Assembly: GCA_964612555.1 (NCBI GenBank)
Contig: CAZTBW010000006.1
Span: 1-64,000, forward strand
DNA length: 64,000 nt
DNA from: DAOLCO01 sp964612555
GTDB taxonomy: Bacteria > Bdellovibrionota_C > UBA2361 > SZUA-149 > DAOLCO01
Direction: 5' to 3'
Shown here in pieces: positions 1 through 8,672 of this stretch. Each line of letters begins with the position of its first letter. Position 1 is the first letter of the stretch. Both the position numbers and the translations under genes were made by a program. The notes beneath the pieces were generated by a model. It searched no databases. It worked only from the letters and a program-made list of their open reading frames with translations, and was not told the origin of the DNA.

Positions 1-213
1 GTCTCATTATAGCCACTTTAGACCTATATCTCGGTCTTAGCTACTTCAGCCCCAAGATCAAAAGTGCAGGGATTCTATAAGAGTATTTCCTACTGCTTAT
101 ATAAGTTATAGGGAAAGAATAGAAAGTGTTACATGGGGAATTAATCTGTGTATTTGTGGAGAGTTAGAGCTGATACCTTACTAAAATATTTCATATTGTG
201 TATACTAGCTAAT

Positions 214-708
214 ATGTCCTTATTTGTACCAATAGTAAGAAAATTTAATACGCTCGGTGTTTCCTATGTTGCGGTAGGAGGTATAGCGGTTATTCTTCAT
301 GGACATTCCAGACTTACTACTGATCTGGATTTTGTAATTGATCTTAGTCCGGACAATGTTGCCCTGGCTATGAAAGCGCTTAGCTCAGAAGGGCTCGTGT
401 GCAAAATTCCCATCAATCTGGATGATTTTGGTTTAGAAGAAAAAAGACGTATCTGGATTGAAGAAAAAGGTATGCGGGTTTTAGGTTTTACAAAATCTAA
501 TAATCCTTTACTAAGCGTAGATGTTTTTGTTGAATACCCCATTGATTTTGATTTGCTTTATAAAGATTCACTCGAGATCAATTTGGGCGAAGATTTTATC
601 AGAGTTTGTTCTCTCGAACATTTACTTTCCATGAAAGCAGAAGCAGGAAGACCAAAGGATCTGGAAGATCTTAGAGTTTTGAATTTAATCAAGAACCGAG
701 GTAAATAG
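214..708 (+). CDS. MNT/DUF6036-like nucleotidyltransferase
   Basis: This is a probable minimal nucleotidyltransferase of the kind found in MNT or AbiEii-like accessory modules. The N-terminal part carries VGGIAVILHGHSRLTTDLDF, which fits the glycine-rich helix plus the T-D-L-D metal-binding strand of the fold. A further acidic strand (LSVDVFV) and a late K-A-G-R-P-K-D-x-x-D motif match DUF6036-type proteins, in which the last motif is common. A longer in-frame start exists at 148, but the added N-terminal stretch does not resemble the family, so ATG 214 is preferred; neither start has a clear Shine-Dalgarno site. The stop overlaps the start of the next small gene, so the two are translationally coupled. 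A toxin-antitoxin or regulatory role is possible but not shown. Confidence 0.7.
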   Translation: MSLFVPIVRKFNTLGVSYVAVGGIAVILHGHSRLTTDLDFVIDLSPDNVALAMKALSSEGLVCKIPINLDDFGLEEKRRIWIEEKGMRVLGFTKSNNPLLSVDVFVEYPIDFDLLYKDSLEINLGEDFIRVCSLEHLLSMKAEAGRPKDLEDLRVLNLIKNRGK

Positions 709-887
709 TGACTCAGGATAAACAATCAGAAAAAAATCGCTCCTTTCTTGAGCATGAAGAGAAGCAGTATCTGGAGATAGCAGAAAAAACAACTCCTTAT
801 GAAAGATGGTTATGGCTTGAGGAGTCCTTGGAAATTTTTGGTGAAACTATTTTGAGAAATAGGAAACTCTTATCAGAAGAAAACTAG
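708..887 (+). CDS. 59-residue partner of the nucleotidyltransferase
   Basis: This small gene begins with GTG overlapping the TAG stop of the upstream nucleotidyltransferase (TAGTG) and ends at TAG 885-887. The product is charged and helical, with a central TPYERWLWLEESLEIFGE segment. Small proteins with a similar T-P-x-E-R-x-x-W-L-E-E core are, to my knowledge, often encoded next to this class of nucleotidyltransferase, which supports it being a real gene and a functional partner. It is too short for most gene callers. Its function is unknown; an antitoxin or a regulatory subunit is inference. Confidence 0.6.
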   Translation: MTQDKQSEKNRSFLEHEEKQYLEIAEKTTPYERWLWLEESLEIFGETILRNRKLLSEEN

Positions 888-1196
888 TTTTTTATTTTCC
901 CTGAACCTTCTCTGTTTTTCTTTATTGTTGTCGGATAATGTTCGCAAGAAACTAATCGTCCTTATTTATGGGTGAAAAGTCTGCAAGCAGTAATGCCGGC
1001 CGGTCAGGTATCATTTTTATATAACTCTTTTGATGGAAATTACATAGTATGGACGTGTCTTCTTAACCAACTAATTTTATTAGTTATTTTATCAAAGCTA
1101 TGCGATGGGTTGCAGAGTCGACACATTTACCCATAACACTAGTGAAGTATTAATTAGTTATATGTTTTTACTGTATATAATTTAAAAAGGTGGGTT
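888..1196. other. Intergenic region with weak promoter and hairpin
   Basis: No coding frame is convincing in this 309-base stretch. It holds a 7-bp perfect inverted repeat (AACTAAT, 3-base loop, ATTAGTT, 1069-1085) and a consensus-like -10 box TATAAT at 1176-1181. A poor -35 (TTAGTT, 1154-1159) lies 16 bases upstream. The promoter would serve the gene at 1197 with a very short leader. Confidence 0.4.
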
Positions 1197-1523
1197 ATGG
1201 AGTTGGACGAAAAGGTTTTGGGTAGTATTGATGAGCTTGGAGTGCGCATTGGTGCTGCTGAAATAGAAGTTGGTGAAACATACCCTATTTATGGGGTGAT
1301 TACGGGGATTGAAGAACAGGGCGATGGTAATGTTCTTGCCATAATCAACTATAATATCAAAGCTGAAATGTATATTTCCAAAGAAGATCGTCTTAATGTA
1401 CTTAAGTCGAGGGCTTTTGAATCGGGGATATTTGTTGCCAAAGTAAAACAAAAAGACCCCGAAATAGTAGTTGAATGCCAAGCGGTCATTTTCGGAAAAA
1501 GCCAGGCAGTAAGCGTTCAATAG
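1197..1523 (+). CDS. Hypothetical 108-residue protein, possibly beta-barrel
   Basis: I do not recognise this protein. A good Shine-Dalgarno sequence (AAGGTGGG) precedes the ATG. The sequence alternates hydrophobic and polar residues in strand-like stretches (GVITGIEEQGDGNVLAIINY, IVVECQAVIFG), which could suggest a small OB-fold or S1-like beta-barrel, but no RNA-binding motif is diagnostic. It has no signal peptide or membrane segment, so it is probably cytoplasmic. It is monocistronic: a -10 box lies just upstream and two hairpin terminators follow. Function is unknown. Confidence 0.65.
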   Translation: MELDEKVLGSIDELGVRIGAAEIEVGETYPIYGVITGIEEQGDGNVLAIINYNIKAEMYISKEDRLNVLKSRAFESGIFVAKVKQKDPEIVVECQAVIFGKSQAVSVQ

Positions 1524-1585
1524 AAGGTGGGTAAAGTGCTCGAAAAGTCCCCTATTTAAGATGTATATCCCTTGCTAGCCGAATT

Positions 1586-1620
1586 GCCATCCTCACTAAT
1601 CGTGAGAATGCAGTTTTTTT
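1586..1620 (+). terminator. Rho-independent terminator
   Basis: An imperfect stem built on CTCAC/GTGAG (loop TAATC), extended outward by GC-AT pairs, is followed by seven T residues at 1614-1620. It ends the transcript of the small gene at 1197-1523. Confidence 0.7.
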
Positions 1621-1643
1621 GAACGCTTAATGTATTCACCCCC

Positions 1644-1669
1644 AAAAGGGACCCCCTGAGGGGGCCTTT
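1644..1669 (+). terminator. GC-rich hairpin, second terminator
   Basis: The stem pairs AAAGG...CCCCC with GGGGGCCTTT around a TGA loop, with a two-base bulge. The T run is short (TTT). It lies 24 bases after the first terminator and may act as a backup or as a bidirectional barrier before lepB. Confidence 0.6.
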
Positions 1670-1769
1670 CGCTGCTGGAAATGGTTTACAATCTGTAGGT
1701 AAATTTATACACTGTCTTCCTATTACTACAGACGTTTCTCACCTCAGAGAACGTATAAGCACATTTTTT

Positions 1770-2351
1770 ATGAGTGAAAAAGAAGATATTCGAAGTGTTT
1801 TAAAAAGTCTGGTGCTTTTCGTTTTGCTTGCGCTTTTCTTAAGAGCATCCGCATTTGCCGCGTATAAAATCCCCTCATCCTCAATGGAAGATACTTTAAA
1901 AATAGGCGATCATATCTTTGCAAATAAGCTCAGCTACGGATTTCGTCTTCCATTTATGGAGTATACCGTTTTGGACTATGACTTTCCTGAACGTGGGGAG
2001 GTTATCATTTTTACACTCTCCGAGAACCCCTCGATTGATATTATTAAACGAGTAATAGGTCTCCCGGGTGATCAGATAGAACTCAAAGGGCGTACGCTGT
2101 TTATTAATGGGGAACCATATGAAAAAGACAGAGAGTACACTATCTGGAAAGAAGGAGGGGTGAAGGATTTTGGTCCTGTGGTAGTGCCGGAAGATCATGT
2201 GTTTCTACTGGGTGATAATAGAGACCACTCCCGTGATTCCCGATTCTGGGACGATCCTTTTCTTGACCGTAAAAGAATCGTTGGAAGAGCTTTCGTGATA
2301 TGGTGGAACTGGTCTAAACCAAGCGAAAGAATGTTCACGATGATTCGTTAA
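1770..2351 (+). CDS. lepB: Signal peptidase I
   Basis: This membrane-bound serine protease removes signal peptides from exported proteins. One N-terminal membrane segment (about residues 12-31) is followed by the catalytic-serine box IPSSSMEDTL (nucleophile Ser38), the general-base Lys93 in IIKRVIGLPGD and the late box GDNRDHSRDSRFW (148-160). At 193 residues it is a short form with a single anchor. It is the first gene of a tight run: the next gene starts two bases after its stop. No strong Shine-Dalgarno sequence is visible before the ATG. It serves the many secreted proteins encoded in this window. Confidence 0.95.
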   Translation: MSEKEDIRSVLKSLVLFVLLALFLRASAFAAYKIPSSSMEDTLKIGDHIFANKLSYGFRLPFMEYTVLDYDFPERGEVIIFTLSENPSIDIIKRVIGLPGDQIELKGRTLFINGEPYEKDREYTIWKEGGVKDFGPVVVPEDHVFLLGDNRDHSRDSRFWDDPFLDRKRIVGRAFVIWWNWSKPSERMFTMIR

Positions 2352-2353
2352 AT

Positions 2354-3286
2354 ATGCGATATCTAAGTTATCCGCACAGTATTTTTAAAATAACAGGCGC
2401 CGATCGAATTCGCTATTTACAAGGGCGAATTACGCAGAACATAAAGAGCATTGAGGGTAGTATTGCACCGGGTAATATTTCACCCTGGTCACTCATTTTA
2501 AGCCCACAGGGGAAAATTGAGGGTGTTTTTTATATACTTTTAAAAGAAGATAGCTGTCTCCTCGTTTCTGATATTTCAGAAACATCTTCTCGTGAAGAGT
2601 TTCTTAGCGCATTATTCAGATTTAAAGTGGCTGATCAGGTATTTGCTGAAGACCTTTCAGAGAGCTATCAAGTATATACCGTTTTTAGCGAATCAGCGAT
2701 TGATGAATCTTTCATCGTAAAAATGAAGGAGCATGTTGAATATGGTGCCGTTGGATATAGTGCAATAGTGCAACGTGGAAGTTTATATTGTCTTGATCTG
2801 ATAGTACCGAGAGATTATTCTTCAGAATTTCTTCAAAGTGAATATGGCATAAATCAAATTTCATCTGACGATTTTGAAGATGTCCGGATACGTGCCGGCT
2901 TTCCACTCTCAGGCAAGGATATTACCTCAAATATTTTTGCTCCAGATTTACCAGTATCTTCTTATGTCTCTTTTAATAAGGGATGCTATGCGGGGCAGGA
3001 AGTGGTTGAAATGGCAACTGCACGAGGTCGCCCAAATCGCACCTTTGTTAAAATTAAAGGTGCAGGCTCTGTTTCTCAGAATGGAGACTTGCTGTTGTAC
3101 ATAGAAAAAGAGGGCGTATTAAAGAAAGCAGGTTTTGTAAGTAGTGTTTCTGTACATCAGGATACATCGGAGTTTTTTGCTTTAGGGTATGTTAAAACAG
3201 TGTTCCTTGATGAAGGAGACGGTACTTTTTTTGTTGGAGAGAATGAAGAGAGTACGACTTCTGTTACCCTCTCCATTATTAAATAA
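2354..3286 (+). CDS. ygfZ: YgfZ/GcvT-like folate-binding protein
   Basis: This is a tetrahydrofolate-binding protein of the YgfZ (IbaG/IBA57-related) family, which helps maintain or repair certain iron-sulfur enzymes. The diagnostic motif KGCYAGQE lies at residues 209-216, with the conserved cysteine at 211. The N-terminus has the usual pattern in which a domain Lys/Asp is followed by YLQGRITQNI. At 310 residues it has normal length. It lies two bases after lepB and 16 bases before hemW, a radical-SAM Fe-S protein, so co-transcription with a possible client makes sense. Confidence 0.85.
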   Translation: MRYLSYPHSIFKITGADRIRYLQGRITQNIKSIEGSIAPGNISPWSLILSPQGKIEGVFYILLKEDSCLLVSDISETSSREEFLSALFRFKVADQVFAEDLSESYQVYTVFSESAIDESFIVKMKEHVEYGAVGYSAIVQRGSLYCLDLIVPRDYSSEFLQSEYGINQISSDDFEDVRIRAGFPLSGKDITSNIFAPDLPVSSYVSFNKGCYAGQEVVEMATARGRPNRTFVKIKGAGSVSQNGDLLLYIEKEGVLKKAGFVSSVSVHQDTSEFFALGYVKTVFLDEGDGTFFVGENEESTTSVTLSIIK

Positions 3287-3302
3287 TTGTTAAATAATCT
3301 TA

Positions 3303-4487
3303 ATGTCACCTGATCACTCTCTTAGTTTGTATATACATATCCCTTTTTGCCAGACAAAATGTCCCTATTGTGATTTTAATTCCTATGAGACTTCAAGAGA
3401 TGAAGTACGAATTCGTGAGAAGGCATATATTACTGCTCTCATAAAAGAACTTTCTTTTCAGAAAGAGAAGTATCAATTATCGGGAAGAAAAATAAGAAGT
3501 ATCTTCTTTGGAGGAGGGACTCCCTCTCTTGTTTCAGGAGAGGGGATATACTCTCTTGTAGATGCGGCAAGGAATAAATTTGATTTTTCAGAGGAGATAG
3601 AAATAACTATTGAAGCAAATCCTCGTTCTATTCAGGAAGATTTTCCTGAAGAAAAACTCAAGTCTTTTTATGATGCAGGGATAAACAGGATTTCTTTTGG
3701 AGCACAGTCTTTTATTCAGGATAAATTGGATTTTCTCGGAAGATGGCATACGCCTGATGATACCGTAAAAAGTATTGAAATGGCAAAAAACATTGGGTTT
3801 AACAATATCAACCTTGACCTTATGTTTGGAGTAAAAGGGGAAGAACAATCAAACTGGGAATATGAACTGTCTCAGGCAATTGAAATTTCTCCGACACATA
3901 TTTCAACCTATATGCTGACTATGGAACCGGGGACTGTTTTTGGCAAACGTAGTAAAAAAGGTGAAGTCTTCATTGTTGAGGATGATGCATTTGTTTCATT
4001 GTATGAGACGTCTCAGCGTATGCTGGAAGAAGCGGGATATGAGCAGTATGAGATCTCCAATTTTTCAAAACCGAATATGGCTTGCAGACATAATATAGTG
4101 TACTGGAAAGGGGGAGGATATCTTGGACTTGGTGCAGGAGCGCATAGTTTTATTAAAGGTGTTGATGAGTATGGGCTTCGCTGGTCTAATACTCCTTCAC
4201 CTTCTTTATATGTTACTCGTGTGATGAATGATGGTGCTGCTATTCAGATCAGAGATCCGCTTACCAAAGAAAAAGTAACTCTTGAAAAATTTTCTTTTGG
4301 TCTTAGAATGTGTGAAGGGCTTTCTCTTCGAGATCCTGAAGTGAATGTTGTACTCGATACTGAAGGGGTACGGTTTTTACTAAGTAGTGGATTTCTCGAA
4401 ATTTCTGAAAATATGCTTCGTATTCCCCGAAATAAGCTATATCTTGCGGATAGTATCGTGAGTGAAGTGTGTGATTTTATATATTAA
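3303..4487 (+). CDS. hemW: HemW-type radical SAM haem chaperone
   Basis: This is a radical SAM protein of the HemN/HemW family. The cluster motif C16xxxC20xxC23 is followed by DFNSY, without the fourth cysteine typical of true HemN, so a HemW (haem chaperone or haem-insertion) role is more likely than coproporphyrinogen III dehydrogenase. The FFGGGTPSL motif and the C-terminal HemN-like domain (LGLGAGAHSF) are present. Length (394 residues) is normal. It is third in the lepB-ygfZ-hemW-ATPase run. Confidence 0.88.
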   Translation: MSPDHSLSLYIHIPFCQTKCPYCDFNSYETSRDEVRIREKAYITALIKELSFQKEKYQLSGRKIRSIFFGGGTPSLVSGEGIYSLVDAARNKFDFSEEIEITIEANPRSIQEDFPEEKLKSFYDAGINRISFGAQSFIQDKLDFLGRWHTPDDTVKSIEMAKNIGFNNINLDLMFGVKGEEQSNWEYELSQAIEISPTHISTYMLTMEPGTVFGKRSKKGEVFIVEDDAFVSLYETSQRMLEEAGYEQYEISNFSKPNMACRHNIVYWKGGGYLGLGAGAHSFIKGVDEYGLRWSNTPSPSLYVTRVMNDGAAIQIRDPLTKEKVTLEKFSFGLRMCEGLSLRDPEVNVVLDTEGVRFLLSSGFLEISENMLRIPRNKLYLADSIVSEVCDFIY

Positions 4488-4519
4488 ATTTGTTATAGTA
4501 ATGTAAAAACAGGATATGT

Positions 4520-5953
4520 ATGAATTCATTGCTACTTGGTGTTTCCAAAGATAAAGAAATCTCTCTTCCGGCAGGTATGTTTAACCGCCATGGTCTGGTT
4601 ACAGGGGCGACGGGGACGGGTAAGACCGTTACGATGCAGGTTCTTGCCGAGCAGCTTTCAAAACTTGGAACCAGTGTTCTTATTACCGACATCAAGGGTG
4701 ATGTAAGTGGTATTGCAAAACCTATTACGATTTCTGAAAGACTGGAAAAGCGTATTTCACTGTTCAGCTCTCTTTCTTTTTCTCCAAAAGGCTATCCTGT
4801 AAATTTTATAGATGTGTTTGGAGAAAAGGGGCATCCTCTTCGGGTTACTCCATCAACCATGGGTCCTCTTCTTCTTTCACGGGTACTGGATTTAAATGAA
4901 ACACAGGAGGGGGTTCTCCATATCGCATTTCGATATGCAGATGAAGAAGGGCTTTTACTTCTTGATTTTAAAGATCTTCAGGCACTTTTAAAAGCCATAG
5001 GTGAAAACATTTCTGATATCAAGGTACAGTACGGAAATGTGACACCTGCATCTATCGGGGCAATTCAGAGAAGGTTATTGGTACTTGAAGATCAGGGAGC
5101 AGGTGTTTTCCTGGGAGAACCGGAATTTCAGGTAAAGGACTTACTCTTAAAAGACTTTAACGGGTCAGGGATTGTGCATATATTAGATTCCACAAAATTA
5201 TTTAACAGTCCACGTTTATATGCTTCCATGTTGTTATGGATATTGTCCGAATTATTTGAGCAGCTTGATGAAGTTGGTGATACGGATGCACCACGTCTGG
5301 TGTTATTCTTTGATGAAGCGCATCTTTTATTCAAAGATTTACCTAAAAACCTTGGTGAAAAAATTGAGACTATCGTGCGGCTTATTCGTTCAAAAGGAGT
5401 AGGAGTGTTTTTTGTTACCCAGTCACCTTCTGATGTTCCTCAAAGTGTTCTTGGACAATTGGGAACCAAGGTGCAGCATGCGCTGAGGGCATATACTCCA
5501 CAAGATCAGGCTGCAATCAGACAGATTGCACGAACATTCCGTCAAAATCCTGATATTAATGTGGAAGAAACTCTGACCAGCTTACAGGTAGGAGAGGCTC
5601 TTCTTTCTGCTCTTTCAGAACGAGGAGAGCCCTGCCCCGTTGAAAAAATATTAATCAGACCTCCTGAATCCCAGATAGGTCCCATACAGGATAAGGAAAG
5701 AGCAGACATTCTTTCCAGATCTATGTTACGGGCAAAATATACAGAAACTATTGACAGGGAATCGGCTTACGAAATATTAAAAAAACGGGCGGAAGAATCA
5801 CTTGGAAAAGAAGAACCGGAAAAGCAAAAATCATCACGTGCTACCAAGTCCGGTCCCCTCGGCGCATTCTTTTCATCACTTGCAAGAAGCGTAGGAACAC
5901 AAGTAGGAAGACATGTTATGCGCGGTATCCTGGGGACGCTGACCAAAAAATAA
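4520..5953 (+). CDS. HerA-like ATPase, DUF853 family
   Basis: This is a P-loop ATPase of the HerA/FtsK superfamily, DUF853 branch, whose cellular role is poorly known. Walker A is GATGTGKT at residues 29-36 and Walker B is RLVLFFDEAHLLF, with the acidic pair Asp265-Glu266. The sensor-like FFVTQSPSDVPQSVLGQLG and the C-terminal Arg/Lys-rich tail with SLARSVGTQVGR are typical of DUF853 proteins. At 477 residues it matches the family. It follows hemW by 32 bases and ends convergently 12 bases from mlaC. Confidence 0.85.
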   Translation: MNSLLLGVSKDKEISLPAGMFNRHGLVTGATGTGKTVTMQVLAEQLSKLGTSVLITDIKGDVSGIAKPITISERLEKRISLFSSLSFSPKGYPVNFIDVFGEKGHPLRVTPSTMGPLLLSRVLDLNETQEGVLHIAFRYADEEGLLLLDFKDLQALLKAIGENISDIKVQYGNVTPASIGAIQRRLLVLEDQGAGVFLGEPEFQVKDLLLKDFNGSGIVHILDSTKLFNSPRLYASMLLWILSELFEQLDEVGDTDAPRLVLFFDEAHLLFKDLPKNLGEKIETIVRLIRSKGVGVFFVTQSPSDVPQSVLGQLGTKVQHALRAYTPQDQAAIRQIARTFRQNPDINVEETLTSLQVGEALLSALSERGEPCPVEKILIRPPESQIGPIQDKERADILSRSMLRAKYTETIDRESAYEILKKRAEESLGKEEPEKQKSSRATKSGPLGAFFSSLARSVGTQVGRHVMRGILGTLTKK

Positions 5954-5965
5954 TACAGGTGAAAA

Positions 5966-6556
5966 CTATTCGCCCAGTTTCTTCTTTAGCTGGGTAATCA
6001 GTCCTGACATTCCTTCCCGGTTTACGATTCCGGCAAATTCAGAGCGGTAATTGGAAACAAGACCGATATTTTCAATTACGACATCATATACTTTCCAGCC
6101 GGCATCTTTTTTCTGATATAAGCGATAATCTATTTTTATGTTTTCCTTGGGGGTTTTTACCTGCGTTTGAACCAGTGATCTGATGCCCTCTTCGGAGCTG
6201 GAAGTAACAGTGAATTCACTGTCTTTTGCATTATCCCGAATTTGTTTGAGATAGTTTTTTGCAAGGAGTTCCGAAAATAATTCAGTGAATTCTTTTTGTT
6301 CTTCTGTACTCGCTTTTCTCCAGTTTGCTCCAAGACATCTTCTTGACATTTCGTTAAAATCAAATGCCGGTTTTATAATTCCCAGTAGCTTTTTATCCAA
6401 TTCCGCAGGAGACATATTCTCATTTTCGGATAAAGATGTTTTAACTTCTTTCACCACACCCTGAACGGTATCTACCGCAGCGCTTTCTGCAAAGACGCCA
6501 AATGACATAAGGGAAGTTATCGCAATCAATATAAAGGTAATGATATATCGTTTCAT
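5966..6556 (-). CDS. mlaC: MlaC-like periplasmic phospholipid carrier
   Basis: This is a Ttg2D/MlaC family protein that carries phospholipid across the periplasm between the outer membrane and the MlaFED transporter. A signal peptide (MKRYIITFILIAITSLMSFG, cleaved near AFA-ES) leads into an alpha/beta domain with the typical FDFNEMSRRCLGANWRKAS and YLKQI segments and the late W-K-V-Y-D-V-V-I-E-N-I-G motif. It is the last gene of rlmE-mlaE-mlaF-mlaD-mlaC, 21 bases after mlaD. Confidence 0.92.
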   Translation of the reverse strand: MKRYIITFILIAITSLMSFGVFAESAAVDTVQGVVKEVKTSLSENENMSPAELDKKLLGIIKPAFDFNEMSRRCLGANWRKASTEEQKEFTELFSELLAKNYLKQIRDNAKDSEFTVTSSSEEGIRSLVQTQVKTPKENIKIDYRLYQKKDAGWKVYDVVIENIGLVSNYRSEFAGIVNREGMSGLITQLKKKLGE

Positions 6557-6577
6557 AGAGATTCCTGAAGTTTTTAA

Positions 6578-7042
6578 TTATTCGTCTTTATCTTTACTCA
6601 TGCTGTGAATGAATCTTCCAATGATATCTTCAAAATCAACAGAAGATTCGGTATCAAAAACTTTCCCCCCCGGTTCGATTGTTATATCAGATGCACCCGG
6701 TGATATTTTGATATACTTGTCCCCAATTATACCCTTTGTTCTTATCTGGGCAATATCGTCATCACGCAGTGTGTATTCGTTTCTTATCTGAAGGCTTACC
6801 AGGGCATTTGTTCCTTCAAGAGATATCCGGTCAACCTGACCTATCCGCACTCCCGCAACTTCAACCGGAGCTCCGAGTTTTAGACCTGCAATGTCAATAA
6901 ACTGCGCGGTAACCCGATAGTGACCCGCATCAGAAAACTGAATGCCGGCAATATTCACGGCAAGATATGAAAACGCTGCCATACCTGCGATGACAAAAAT
7001 ACCTACCCAAAATTCTGTTCCCAGAGTTTGTTGTTTAGCCAT
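6578..7042 (-). CDS. mlaD: MlaD-like MCE protein
   Basis: This is the substrate-binding MCE subunit of the Mla transporter. One N-terminal membrane helix (about residues 11-33) anchors a single MCE domain (about 38-118) with LKLGAPVEVAGVRIGQV and IRTKGIIGDKYIKI, both characteristic. At 154 residues it resembles E. coli MlaD rather than the long actinobacterial Mce proteins. It lies between mlaF (51-base gap) and mlaC. Confidence 0.93.
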   Translation of the reverse strand: MAKQQTLGTEFWVGIFVIAGMAAFSYLAVNIAGIQFSDAGHYRVTAQFIDIAGLKLGAPVEVAGVRIGQVDRISLEGTNALVSLQIRNEYTLRDDDIAQIRTKGIIGDKYIKISPGASDITIEPGGKVFDTESSVDFEDIIGRFIHSMSKDKDE

Positions 7043-7093
7043 GTTCTGTTTCTACCATTATTTCAAGGTTTAATAAAATTTTCCGAAAAAAGA

Positions 7094-7846
7094 TCATACA
7101 GAAATAGGTCCTTCAATCGTTCCTTTTGCAAATTGATGTACAATTTCATTCTCAGAATCTTCAAATTCTTTAACACTTCCGCTAAACTGTACAGCTCCTC
7201 CGTACAGCATAACGACGTTATCACAGGATTGAAACACTTCAGGTATCTCATGGCTTACCAGTACGCCGGTAAAAGAGGATTCCTCCCGGAGCTGGTTAAT
7301 CAGATCATAGATCTCCTGTCCCACTTTAGGGTCAAGTCCGGTGTTAGGTTCATCAAATAGTAAAATTGATGGTTCTGCTACCATTGCCCGTGCGATGCCA
7401 GCCCGCTTTCTCATGCCTATTGAGACCTCTCCGGGAAGGGAGTTTTCGTAGTCACTGAGCCCAACTTTGCGTAAATGTTCCTTGCTGCGCTCTCTGATAT
7501 TTGTTTCCTTTCTTCTGGAATGTAAAAGAGGAAATTCTACATTTTCAAGAAGTGTTAAAGAATCAAACAAAGCGGCACTTTGAAACAGCATGCCGATTCT
7601 GGAGCATATCTCAGAACGTACTTCAGCAGATGCTCTGGTGAAATTGGTATTTCCAATTGTTACGTCGCCTTCATCCGGTTCCAGAAGACCAGTGATCAGT
7701 TTAAGCATGACACTTTTTCCGGTACCACTTGGTCCCAGGACGGCAGTTGTCTTATTCGGCTCAAACGTCAAGGATATTCTGTTCAAGACAGTATTACTCC
7801 CGAAGCGTTTGCTGAGGTTATTTATTTTGATTTCTGGAGCTTGCAT
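7094..7846 (-). CDS. mlaF: MlaF-like ABC ATPase
   Basis: This is the ATPase of the Mla phospholipid transporter. Walker A is GPSGTGKS (residues 38-45); the signature is the MlaF-type degenerate VSIGMRKRAGIARA; Walker B is LLFDEPNTGLDP. A longer frame would start at 7894 but would overlap mlaE by about 47 bases. The ATG at 7846, one base after the mlaE stop, starts directly at the conserved IKINNLSKRF strand and is preferred (250 residues). The short gap implies translational coupling with mlaE. Confidence 0.93.
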   Translation of the reverse strand: MQAPEIKINNLSKRFGSNTVLNRISLTFEPNKTTAVLGPSGTGKSVMLKLITGLLEPDEGDVTIGNTNFTRASAEVRSEICSRIGMLFQSAALFDSLTLLENVEFPLLHSRRKETNIRERSKEHLRKVGLSDYENSLPGEVSIGMRKRAGIARAMVAEPSILLFDEPNTGLDPKVGQEIYDLINQLREESSFTGVLVSHEIPEVFQSCDNVVMLYGGAVQFSGSVKEFEDSENEIVHQFAKGTIEGPISV

Positions 7847-7847
7847 C

Positions 7848-8657
7848 TTAATCCATAAATACGCTTGTAAGAATGGAAGTGAGGAAGTAGTCAATTACCA
7901 GAATGACTACTGACGAAGTGACGACGGCACTGGTCGTAGCCTTGTTTACACCGACCGCTCCAAAGCCGCATGTCCAGCCCCGATAACAGGAAATCCAGGA
8001 AAGACAAAAACCAAATACGATTGATTTTATAAACCCTGAATATACGTCCGTGCTTGTTACCGAATCAATCATAACAGCCATAAATGTTCCTGATGAGAGT
8101 CCAAGCGTCCATACCGCAACTGCATAACCACCCCCAATACCAACCACAATAAAAAGAGCGGTCAGGAGTGGTACTGAAATAGTACCGGCAATAACACGAG
8201 GAACCATGAGGTGGTGAATGGGGCTGATACCCATGGCTCTCAGGGCATCAATTTGTTCTGTAATTTTCATTATACCAAGTTCAGCCGTCATGGCGGAACC
8301 TGCTCTTCCATTTACCATAAGTGCAGTGAGTACAGGTCCAAGTTCTCTGATCAGACTCAGTGCGATGGCTGAACCTGTGTATGCCGTTGCTCCGAACTGG
8401 GCAAGAGTGTACTCACCTTGCACCGCAAGAACTGCACCGGTAAACCCCCCCACCAGGGCAACAACTGAAATAGACTGAACCCCTATAAAGTGCATTTGCT
8501 TAAGCAGAAGTTTACACTCATAAGGAGGCTTAAGGCTTTGGAGAAGCACGTTAAGAATAAAAAGCCATGAAGCTCCGGTTTCCTTTATTTTATTGGAAAC
8601 GCTTAAGCCAATGAGTTCTATTTTATTGATAATTGTGGTTGCAGCGCTGTAGATCAT
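7848..8657 (-). CDS. mlaE: MlaE-like permease
   Basis: This is the integral membrane subunit of the Mla transporter. At 269 residues it has the MlaE permease pattern: an amphipathic N-terminus, five or six membrane segments, and the conserved region RELGPVLTALMVNGRAGSA with AELGIMKITEQIDALRAMG and P-R-V-I-A-G. It starts 15 bases after rlmE and is coupled to mlaF. Confidence 0.93.
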   Translation of the reverse strand: MIYSAATTIINKIELIGLSVSNKIKETGASWLFILNVLLQSLKPPYECKLLLKQMHFIGVQSISVVALVGGFTGAVLAVQGEYTLAQFGATAYTGSAIALSLIRELGPVLTALMVNGRAGSAMTAELGIMKITEQIDALRAMGISPIHHLMVPRVIAGTISVPLLTALFIVVGIGGGYAVAVWTLGLSSGTFMAVMIDSVTSTDVYSGFIKSIVFGFCLSWISCYRGWTCGFGAVGVNKATTSAVVTSSVVILVIDYFLTSILTSVFMD

Positions 8658-8672
8658 ATACTTTAAAAGTTT

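Noticed and set aside
7094..7894. Longer MlaF start at 7894
   Set aside because: It would overlap mlaE heavily and add a stretch not typical of the family; the start one base after the mlaE stop is better.
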